Shown here piece after piece: positions 10,168 to 17,499 of a stretch of DNA of 64,000 nt (positions are counted from its first letter, which is position 1; the number at the start of each line of letters is the position of its first letter). Below the pieces are notes generated by a model. The model was given only the letters and a program-made list of their open reading frames with translations. It had not been told where the DNA came from and searched no databases. The translations under genes were made by a program, and so were the position numbers. Origin of the DNA: Nitrospira sp. (GTDB lineage Bacteria > Nitrospirota > Nitrospiria > Nitrospirales > Nitrospiraceae); contig JARFXO010000003.1 of the NCBI GenBank assembly GCA_029194665.1, positions 62,001-126,000 on the forward strand. The letters are read 5' to 3'.

Positions 10168-10467
10168 TTACGACGCAACCCCTAGCCGATGTTCCGCAAG
10201 CCGTCGGATCCTGACTTTGCGTTGATCTTTTCGCGCCTGCGCGAGATCATAGGCCGCCTGCATCCCCAACCACATCGCCGCGCCACCGCCGAACGCCTTT
10301 TCAAACCGCAAGGCCATATCCGGTGAGACGGCACTCTTCCCCCGGATGACGTTGTATAGCTGTTGCCTCGTCACCTTCATCGCCTTGGCGGCGGCCGCCA
10401 CGCTCAGGCCTAATTCCTCGAGATTGGCTGCGACCAATTTCCCAGGGTGGACAGGATTCTTCATCAT
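10168..10467 (-). CDS. higA: HigA family antitoxin
   Basis: A 99-residue helix-turn-helix antitoxin of the HigA/VapI family. It has the typical start HPGKLVAANLEELGLS, the DNA-binding helices AAAKAMKVTRQQLYNVIRG and the MALRFEKAFGG segment. It would neutralise HigB and repress the operon. Two consecutive ATGs (10467 and 10464) are possible starts. It lies 13 nt after higB, in the toxin-first order typical of higBA modules. Such modules are common stabilisers of integrated elements. Confidence 0.92.
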   Translation of the reverse strand: MMKNPVHPGKLVAANLEELGLSVAAAAKAMKVTRQQLYNVIRGKSAVSPDMALRFEKAFGGGAAMWLGMQAAYDLAQARKDQRKVRIRRLAEHRLGVAS

Positions 10468-10480
10468 TATGGATGGCCTC

Positions 10481-10759
10481 TCAATGATAGTCCTCTACAT
10501 CCACATCGTACGCATGTCCTTGAGTGAACCGAAAGGTGACCCGCCAGTTCGCCCGAACAGTGACAGCCCACGAACCCTTGCGATTTCCCTTCAACGGATG
10601 CAGGCGAAAGGTCGGTTGATTCATATCCTCAACCGTTTCTGCGGCGTTGAGCGCTGAGAGGATCAATCGCAGCCGGTCGAGCTGATCAGCCTTGAGCTTC
10701 CTCCCCTCGTCGTGCTCGAACAGAAGCCGCAAGCCCTTATGCCGGAAACTTCGAATCAC
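10481..10759 (-). CDS. higB: HigB (RelE superfamily) mRNA interferase toxin
   Basis: A 92-residue RelE/ParE-fold toxin of the HigB (PlmA-like) group, a ribosome-dependent mRNA endonuclease. The family hallmarks are visible: IRSFRHKGLRLLFE at the N terminus, LHPLKGNRKGSWAVTV in the middle and WRVTFRF followed by VDVEDYH at the end. The start is the GTG at 10759. It is the first gene of the operon. Confidence 0.92.
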   Translation of the reverse strand: MIRSFRHKGLRLLFEHDEGRKLKADQLDRLRLILSALNAAETVEDMNQPTFRLHPLKGNRKGSWAVTVRANWRVTFRFTQGHAYDVDVEDYH

Positions 10760-10766
10760 CGCTGTG

Positions 10767-10795
10767 ACTGTAAAACGTCATTTGACATTTGTCAA
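10767..10795 (-). promoter_or_regulatory. higBA promoter with overlapping palindromic operator
   Basis: On the minus strand TTGACA (10790-10795) and TACAGT (10767-10772) are separated by exactly 17 nt, and the -10 ends eight bases before the higB start, so the transcript would be nearly leaderless. The -35 is part of an inverted repeat TTGACAAATGTCAA, a likely HigA operator. Confidence 0.55.
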
Positions 10796-11119
10796 CAGCG
10801 ACAGATGATTGCCGGGTCACGTCACCCCGCAGGCAAAGCAGCTTTGAGCTACTCGCGTGGTCTTTCGAACGAGTCTTGCGCCGAATCTGCTGTCCTCGTC
10901 GGTCCATCGGAATTGTTCTGCCATGGATGGACGCTGGCCAGCCGCGCACTGATCGCCTGACGCAGCGTCCGCGCCAGCACAGATCTGTCACGGCCGCCGC
11001 TGAACGCTCATCCGCCCGTGCTTCTTCGGCAGTCCTCGCCCTGTCACCTCCGTTGACCTGTCCTGGCGCTTCGGTTTCTGCGAAAGCGCCAGTTCGTTCA
11101 ACATGCAGGAGGTGCCATC

Positions 11120-11447
11120 ATGGCCAAACAATCCGTCAAGCAACTCAACGTTCCACGCTTTATTCCGAGGTACCGTATCACGCTCGTGTCTGAGGGCGGT
11201 CACACCGCTCCCTGCGGTCTGCTTCGTGATTCCGCTGCCGCGGCTGCTGCGCTGCGTCCATGCTTTGCTGGTCTCGATCGCGAGCAGTTTCTCGTCTGTT
11301 GTCTCGATGCCAAGAACGCCAGCATCGGCGTGAACATCGTCTCGATCGGGTCGCTCACGCTTAGCATTGTGCACCCTCGTGAAGTCTTCAAACCGGCCAT
11401 CCTCCTCAACGCCTGTGCGATTTTGGCCGTTCATAACCACCCCTCCG
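11120..11447 (+). CDS. RadC/JAB-domain protein, exon 1 (interrupted by group II intron)
   Basis: N-terminal 109 residues of a short RadC-like JAB (JAMM-fold) protein of the type found on integrative elements. It contains FLVCCLDAKN, VHPREVFKPAI and the metal-binding HNHPS motif. The ATG at 11120 has a GGAGG site eight bases upstream. The reading frame stops at 11467 inside the intron. Joining 11447 to 13827 gives an uninterrupted 157-residue protein with the complete motif HNHPSGDPTPSPED. Short RadC proteins have no proven biochemical function; the ancestral fold is a metalloprotease. Confidence 0.85.
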
Positions 11448-12030
11448 GTGCGCCAAGAAGCGCATAAGTAAAGTGCAACTCAGTTGTTCAAATACGGGAG
11501 TTATTTGATGGCGAGAGAAGCATGCCGTCGTCCATTAGGCGGATGGCGGTGTGAAGCCTTCTCGACAACGTGGCTGAAGCGTCCCCTACGACGCCGAGAG
11601 CTGCCAGCCAGAGTCTTGCTATGACTACGAAAGAAACTGACGTTCAACGCCTCGAAGGTTGGACCGCCCGTTATGAAGGTAGGGACAGGGCGGAGCTGCC
11701 GGAAGTCACATCTCGGATGGATGGGGCTGTCTCTGAGGGACAGGAATCGGCCACTCCAAACAGTACAGGTCGATTCCCCGGGAGCGAGCACGGCAACGCG
11801 CCGGGCAAGGGGTACAGTCAGAGTCTACGGCAAGGTGCAGACGTTACTTATGTGAACTTGGGAACCCTGTGCCGCTGTCTCGGCAACGAGATGAGGGGGC
11901 CTGAACCCGCATGCGGACAGGGAGCGGAGCCTCCATAGTAGTCCGAGGTTGGGAAAGCCAGCCGCATGGCGAAGGGAGGCAGTTCGATGAAGTGTAGGTT
12001 CAATGCAAACTAAGCAGGAGATTGGCGGTA

Positions 12031-13716
12031 ATGCCACGATCGAAGATTGCCCAAAAGCAGCGAACACTAGCCGTCAAAGCCACTGATGATCCGGAATACA
12101 GATTTGACCGTCTGTATGACCTTCTACACTGGGAACCCTGGATTCATCACGCGGCCTCCGCCGTATTGTCCCGACCGGGGAGTCAAACGGACGGGGTTGA
12201 TGGGACAACCCGCGACTACTTCAAAGACCATTATGAAACCCAAATGGTCATGCTCATCGAGCAACTGAAGCGCGGCACGTACCAGCCACTCCCGGTACGA
12301 CGTGTCCACATCCCGAAAGCCAACGGAAAGAAACGGCCGCTGGGCATTCCGGCCCTACGTGACCGGATCGTTCAGGAAGGCATCAGGATGGCACTGGACC
12401 CGATCTACGAGAGCGATTTTCAACCCTATTCGTTTGGCTTCAGGAAAGGACGATGCACGATGGACGCGATTGCAGTGCTGATGCCACTGGCGAATACCAG
12501 CATGAAGCACTACTACGTGATCGAGGGCGATCTCAAGAGCTATTTCGATACCGTGAATCATCGAATACTCCTGCGGTTACTCAAGAAACGTATCGCGGAC
12601 CGGAAGCTTTTGAGCCTGATCCATCGGTTTCTCAGAGCGGGCGTCATGGACGATCACCTGTTTGCCACAACCCGTGAAGGGGTGCCGCAGGGCGGGATCA
12701 TCTCGCCGCTGCTGGCGAATGTCTACCTCAACGAGTTTGACAAATGGGCGGTGCAGAAATGGCAGGTGCCGCAGTCTGAGAGACGGAAGGCACGGTTATC
12801 GGGGCAGGGCAGCTATGCCATGGTCCGATATGCCGATGACTTCGTGGTTGTCAGCAATGACGGCATCGAAGGCGTTCGGCAGACCAAGGCGGCCATCAAG
12901 GCGTTTCTGGAAGGTGAACTCAAACTCACCTTGTCGGAAGAAAAGACCCTGATTACACATGTCAACAAGGGCTATGACTTTCTGGGCTTCACGGTTCGGA
13001 GAGTCAACCCGGAAGGACGCTGGGTGGTGCATCTCAGACCCACTCGGAAAAGTGTTCAGCACGTCAAAGCCAAGATCAAAAGCCTGACAGGCAGAAATCA
13101 AACGCTTTACGATGAGGGTACCAAAATGATGCAGCTCAATCAGGTCGTCCGGGGCTGGTGTGCGTACTACAAGCACACCTCCCTACACACGGATCTGGAG
13201 GCGATCAGTCGGTATGCATGGCACCGGTACCACGCTTGGCTGCTGGCCAAATACAAGGGTAGCCGGAAAGTGCAACTCATCACGGATAAATCACGCACCA
13301 TTTTACGGCGGCAACGGTGGGTTGCCAGAACGGAAGGCATTGAAATCCATCAATGGCTCCCGTCGCCAAAGGAGCTCAAGCGCTCACGATACTACGCGAA
13401 GGGTCGGGCCGGCTTTGCTCACCCGTACCTCGTTGATGATCCTGAGCACCACACTCCGGAGGCCTTCAAGGGACCTGATCCGGCCATCTATCGAACCGTC
13501 AGAGGTCTCGATGAAAACCGGAACGTTCCTGAGGACTGGCATACGCGCCGGCTCAAGGTGCTCAAGCGGGACGGTTTTGCGTGCATCGTCTGCAAGGACC
13601 AGAACGATCTACAGGTTCATCACAAGAAGGGACTCAAGTCCTGGGCGGTGAAGGATCTGGAGAACTTATGCCGGACGCACCATCACATGGCGCATGGCTT
13701 CAGGGCTGGCTCATAA
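12031..13716 (+). CDS. ltrA: Group II intron reverse transcriptase/maturase with HNH nuclease
   Basis: A 561-residue intron-encoded protein. It has RT domains 1-7 with VPQGGIISPLLANVYL and the catalytic YADD at about residue 270, a maturase (X) domain near 370-450, and a C-terminal HNH endonuclease with CIVC, VHHKKG, CRTHHH (about 510-560). It aids intron splicing and target-primed reverse transcription. I use the ATG at 12031 because AGGAG lies ten bases upstream; the TTG at 12022 is too close to it. No internal damage is visible. The HNH domain suggests retrohoming to a defined DNA site. Confidence 0.95.
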   Translation: MPRSKIAQKQRTLAVKATDDPEYRFDRLYDLLHWEPWIHHAASAVLSRPGSQTDGVDGTTRDYFKDHYETQMVMLIEQLKRGTYQPLPVRRVHIPKANGKKRPLGIPALRDRIVQEGIRMALDPIYESDFQPYSFGFRKGRCTMDAIAVLMPLANTSMKHYYVIEGDLKSYFDTVNHRILLRLLKKRIADRKLLSLIHRFLRAGVMDDHLFATTREGVPQGGIISPLLANVYLNEFDKWAVQKWQVPQSERRKARLSGQGSYAMVRYADDFVVVSNDGIEGVRQTKAAIKAFLEGELKLTLSEEKTLITHVNKGYDFLGFTVRRVNPEGRWVVHLRPTRKSVQHVKAKIKSLTGRNQTLYDEGTKMMQLNQVVRGWCAYYKHTSLHTDLEAISRYAWHRYHAWLLAKYKGSRKVQLITDKSRTILRRQRWVARTEGIEIHQWLPSPKELKRSRYYAKGRAGFAHPYLVDDPEHHTPEAFKGPDPAIYRTVRGLDENRNVPEDWHTRRLKVLKRDGFACIVCKDQNDLQVHHKKGLKSWAVKDLENLCRTHHHMAHGFRAGS

Positions 13717-13728
13717 TCGTCGAATGGA

Positions 13729-13762
13729 GAGCCGGATGCGGGGAAACTCGCACGTCCGGTTC
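13729..13762 (+). ncRNA. Group II intron domain V
   Basis: A 34-nt hairpin beginning GAGCCGG and ending CCGGTTC, with a GAAA tetraloop and a two-nt bulge, matches the most conserved catalytic element of group II introns. It lies 12 nt after the maturase stop. Confidence 0.9.
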
Positions 13763-13826
13763 GGGAAGAGGGATGGGAGAAATCGCGCATTGGAAGATGT
13801 GTATGACGCTCCCGTCCCTACTTCAC

Positions 13827-13972
13827 GCGATCCCACGCCGAGCCCTGAAGATCGGACGCTCACTACACGACTGCGGGAAGCCGGAGACGTACTGGGCATC
13901 AGGCTACTCGACCATCTCATTCTCGGTGACGACCGTCTCTATAGCTTTGCAGATCAGGGCTGGCCGTTGTGA
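13827..13972 (+). CDS. RadC/JAB-domain protein, exon 2
   Basis: C-terminal 48 residues of the split RadC protein, read in frame after joining to 11447. They supply the S-x-x-D part of the JAMM site (SPED) and the family ending LLDHLILGDDRLYSFAD. The frame closes with TGA at 13970-13972. No start codon or ribosome site of its own is needed if the intron is spliced. Confidence 0.85.
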
Positions 13973-14255
13973 GGCGACAGCGAAAGCCCCGTCGCATCTA
14001 CCGTCGATTGTTCTTTTGGGCAGATTGCCCATGTCGACACATTGAAGATTCCAAGTTCCTACCACTACTGGTGGTCTGCTTCTGATAAAGCGGACGCCTA
14101 GAAAATAGGCAACATGCTGACCTGTCCTTGCTTTGCGGTGACGCTTGCGTATCGCTCGACTTGCTCACAAACTTATCCCCAGAAGATGGGGACGACAAGA
14201 TCGCGTAGGGAAGTAGAAAAGGTCCTTCACTAGGATTGCAAAGAAGTCCTGTCAA

Positions 14256-15600
14256 TAGGTGTGTAAAGAGAATCAGGCGGCGACCTCCGTGTGCACCTGC
14301 TTACCATCCGCAAATCGGACTCCTCGATAGACCAGCGGCATGAGCCCCGGATGTTTCACGCGACGGAAGACGTGCTCTGCCACCAAGAGCATCTTCCAGA
14401 TTACCACCGTCGCGTTCTTGACCAGTTTGAAGCGCTTCGCTGCATCTGTCCGCAAGCGGGCCGCAGCAAACGGCGATTCGATGGGATTCGACGTCCGCAG
14501 ATGTTGCCAGTGCGGCTGCGGGAATCGGTAGAAGGCCACCAGCCGCTCCCAATCCGCCATGAGACACTTGGCCGCGTCGGCATCGCCGTGCTGTCCGCAC
14601 CAGGCCACAAACTGGTCGCGCCGTCGCTCCGCCTCCCGGCGTGTCGGCGCTGCCGGAATCTGTCGGAGCAGCGCCGTGCCCGCGACTTGTTGCCGTTTCG
14701 GGAGCTTATCGAGCACATTGATGATCTTGTGATTCCAACAGCGTTGCTCCTCGGCTTCAGGATAGACTTGACGCAACGCCTTCCAGATCCCCAGATGCCC
14801 ATCGCCGACCACGAGCTGTGGCGGCCGCAACCCGCGCTCCCGCAGATCGCGAAGCACCGCGCCCCAACTCTCGGTAGATTCCCGATACCCCGGCGTGACT
14901 GCTAATACCACCTTCCGCCCATCGCTCAACGCCGCCAGGACCACGAGCAGTGCGGCCTTCTCCTTCTCCAACCCGGCCTTCACGTAGATCCCGTCGACCC
15001 AGCAATACACGACTTCCAGGTCATCCACGCGTCGGGTTTGCCAGAGGGCTAACTCTTCATGCCATTTCTCCTTAGAGCCGCGCCACGGTCGAGCCCGACA
15101 GCGGCGCTCCCTCCCCTAACAGCCCCCGCAGCGCCAGCTCAAAGTCCCCCAGGGCCAGCCCATGCAGATAGAGCTCCGGGACGACCTCCTCGATCGTCGT
15201 GCTCTTGCGCTTGAACAACGGTAACACCTGACTGACAAACCGGGCTTCCGTGTCCCGCACCCGCGGCCGTTGTACCGTGACCGTGCCACAGCTCAGGGTC
15301 AAGCGACGGGGCTTCCCATAGCCATTCCGATAGCCGCGCTCATCGAGCGGAGACCGACGCTGCGATTTCTGACGCCCCAAGAACTCACTGACTTCCTGCT
15401 CCAGCACCTGCTGGATAAATCCTTGCACGTGGTTACGGACCCAGGTTTCCAAATTCTCCCACCTCATACTTGACGCTTCAGGAACCTTTGTGCTCTGCTT
15501 CTCCATGGCGGTGTTGTCCTCCTCTCTGGCTGAGCATCTCAGCCGGTTGGGTTTGGTCACCCGCGAGGATACACCGCCTTCATCTCATTCACACACCTAC
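14256..15600 (-). mobile_element. IS256-family insertion sequence
   Basis: An element of about 1.35 kb around a Mutator-type (IS256) transposase. Imperfect terminal inverted repeats sharing TAGGTGTGT sit at 14256-14264 and, inverted, at 15591-15599, followed by related AAGAGA/AATGAGA bases. I see no target-site duplication, so the ends are approximate. Confidence 0.75.
14273..15506 (-). pseudogene. IS256-family transposase, frameshifted
   Basis: The transposase is split into an N-terminal frame (ATG at 15506 with GAGGAGG upstream, to a stop at 15072) and a C-terminal frame (from about 15028 to 14273). At the junction the sequence reads CTCTAAGGAG. Removing one T gives CTCAAGGAG, which continues the IS256 sequence into KEKWHEELALWQ and VDDLEVVYCWVDG. 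All catalytic landmarks are present on the two pieces (first Asp in YCWVDGIY, second in VVGDGHLGIW, and NPIES near the end). IS256 transposases are not normally produced by frameshifting, so the copy is probably dead. Confidence 0.8.
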
Positions 15601-15690
15601 TGCTTATACCTCGATTGCAAATTGTTGCGGGTAGGAGTATTACGAGCATCCGTTCAACTTGGGTCGTAACCCTATCAGCATTATGGTGCA

Positions 15691-16737
15691 ATGATTTCAA
15701 GCTCGTTAACTCAGATGACCGGTCACATTCCACACTACATTGTCGTCATTCACGGAATTGGGGACAAGTGTGATGGTTTTAGTGAGTGGCTTCAGGGCAA
15801 GATTAAATCCGAGTTTGCGAATACAGTTCTTAGGATTTCGTCTAACAAGCCGCCAGAAGATGCTATCCACTTCTGTGAAGCGCTCTGGTATCGAGTCACG
15901 CAAGAGGACCAGGACCTCCTTTGGGATACCGTGTTCCCTTTGATGAAAACGAGGAGCATTTCCAAAACAGAGTTGGCCAAGAGCCCGATGTCGCTGCTCC
16001 GCCGCCTCAAATACATGACTTTTTTCAGAAAGCTGGTGGTCAATTTTCAGGGGGATATCATCGCCTATATCGGATCGCCAGGTGCGAATAAGTACCGACT
16101 TATACATGACAAGATCTACCAAGCGTTTGAGGCCTGCGCCAAGGAGCTTTTTGCAAAAGCTGCCACTCCGCAGAGCCCCGTGTTATTGACAGTTGTCGGC
16201 CACAGTCTTGGCGCTGTCATAGCATCGGACATCCTGTATGACGCGTTGGTGAAAAGAACAAGATGGTGGCCCCCTCAGCTTCGTTTAGCAAACATGATGT
16301 CCTTAGGTTCGCCCCTAGCACTGTACAAACTGCGATATGGATCTGAGACAGACAGCTTTACGAAAACCATCACGATGCAGGACCAAAACGGGCGATGGAT
16401 CAATTTTTACGATCCTCAAGACATAGTGGGTTATCCGCTCAGAGGACTCAATGAGACATATCAAAATGCCGTGTACCACGACAAAGAGATTAGCGTGGGT
16501 CAATGGTGGAATCCCTGGCATTTCATACTGCGAAGTACTCCCTTTAACCATAACCTTTATTTGAAGGACCGGACCGTAGCAAAAGCCATCGGCTGGAAGG
16601 CAGCCTTGGACTGGCTCCAAACCAATCGGCCCGACCTCGAACTGATGTTGAAGAGCGAATATGAACACTACGATCAATGGGTCAAGAAAACAGGGAATTG
16701 GTTTTCTTCTATAATTTCAGGGCGAAATATGGGTTAG
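15691..16737 (+). CDS. Alpha/beta-hydrolase (lipase-like)
   Basis: A 348-residue cytoplasmic hydrolase candidate with an oxyanion-hole type VVIHGIGD near the N terminus and the nucleophile elbow VVGHSLGA (Ser about residue 173). Candidate acid and base residues are Asp in FYDPQDIVGYPL and His in FNHNLYL. This fits a lipase/esterase acting on an acyl ester. No signal peptide is seen. The ATG at 15691 lacks a good ribosome site; the ATG at 15715 is an alternative. It is the first gene of the DyP-P450 locus, suggesting that it releases a substrate or product of the oxidative enzyme; that role is inference. Confidence 0.75.
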   Translation: MISSSLTQMTGHIPHYIVVIHGIGDKCDGFSEWLQGKIKSEFANTVLRISSNKPPEDAIHFCEALWYRVTQEDQDLLWDTVFPLMKTRSISKTELAKSPMSLLRRLKYMTFFRKLVVNFQGDIIAYIGSPGANKYRLIHDKIYQAFEACAKELFAKAATPQSPVLLTVVGHSLGAVIASDILYDALVKRTRWWPPQLRLANMMSLGSPLALYKLRYGSETDSFTKTITMQDQNGRWINFYDPQDIVGYPLRGLNETYQNAVYHDKEISVGQWWNPWHFILRSTPFNHNLYLKDRTVAKAIGWKAALDWLQTNRPDLELMLKSEYEHYDQWVKKTGNWFSSIISGRNMG

Positions 16738-16821
16738 ACCAGAGTCGAGAGAACACCCGTTGGTCATTTAGATTGGCCCCGTTCTCCGTTGATCAAGTTC
16801 CCTACCGTCTGGAGGATACCG

Positions 16822-17499
16822 ATGCCACATCTCCCACAACAGGGTATTCAACTCGCCAACAATGTGACCGAACTCACGGCTATTGCTCCTCTCATCCCAG
16901 GCGGAGCAGAGATCCTTCGGCAGATTTTTCAAGCCAAAAAGAAAGACGAAGAAAAAGGAAATCCCGGTCCTCTTAATATTATCGAAACTATTCACTATGC
17001 ACGGTGGGTCATTCTCGACGGAGGAACTCGCCTCCTCTTTACGAGCAACTACGACGGGAATCTGGAGGATTATCTGGCAGAGTTTGCCGAGCGGGATGAA
17101 GTCCCTCTCAACACCATTTTCTCACAATGCGTGGGCTGGCCTGGGGCCAGACCGCTTGGTCCTTTCATTGAGTATGTGAAGGAGCACATAGTGCAAGCTG
17201 AGTATTACTATTCGGCGTATCCGCGACATACTGTCAAAGAGATTAAACGAGCGCTCTATTGGAAGAAAGAAACCGAAGCCTTCATTCACAGCCACCTAGA
17301 GGCTATGAGCGAGTTTGCCCGTGAATTGAAAGAGTATTGTGTTGTCAATCAAGCGGCGAGAGACGCATTGGGTAAATCACAGTATGTTAACTCAGTCGAG
17401 GGCTTAGAAAAGGCAAGGAATGACATCCGAGCTTTTTTAAAGCGTTTGGCTGCTCCTACACAAGAGACCGACAAAGGCTTGAAGGGGAACGAAGCATGA
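16822..17499 (+). CDS. DyP-peroxidase-associated protein of unknown function
   Basis: A 225-residue soluble protein. The block IHYARWVIL, LLFTSNYDG and the later YYYSAYPRHTV resemble a domain I recall beside or fused to DyP-type peroxidases; no activity is known to me. The ATG at 16822 has GGAGG six bases upstream, so I prefer it over the longer frame from 16789. Its stop overlaps the DyP-P450 start by 4 nt (ATGA), implying translational coupling and probably a shared complex. Confidence 0.7.
   Translation: MPHLPQQGIQLANNVTELTAIAPLIPGGAEILRQIFQAKKKDEEKGNPGPLNIIETIHYARWVILDGGTRLLFTSNYDGNLEDYLAEFAERDEVPLNTIFSQCVGWPGARPLGPFIEYVKEHIVQAEYYYSAYPRHTVKEIKRALYWKKETEAFIHSHLEAMSEFARELKEYCVVNQAARDALGKSQYVNSVEGLEKARNDIRAFLKRLAAPTQETDKGLKGNEA

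Larger units (their letters stand above)
11448..13826 (+). mobile_element. Group II intron inserted in the RadC gene
   Basis: The 5' end GTGCG follows the group II consensus, and the 3' end is ...TTCAC. Exact excision (2379 nt) restores both the reading frame and the JAMM motif of RadC. Between the ends lie about 580 nt of structured RNA (domains I-III), the maturase ORF in the domain IV position, a canonical 34-nt domain V at 13729-13762 and a domain VI region. The intron is in the sense orientation and looks intact, so splicing is expected. Confidence 0.88.

Noticed and set aside
10789..11193. 134-codon plus-strand frame upstream of the RadC gene
   Set aside because: It overlaps the higBA promoter and the RadC start, has Arg/Ser-rich random-looking composition and no ribosome site.
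13694..13972. Separate 92-codon gene ending in the RadC C terminus
   Set aside because: Its first part translates intron domains V and VI; only the exon 2 part is protein-like, and it joins in frame to exon 1.
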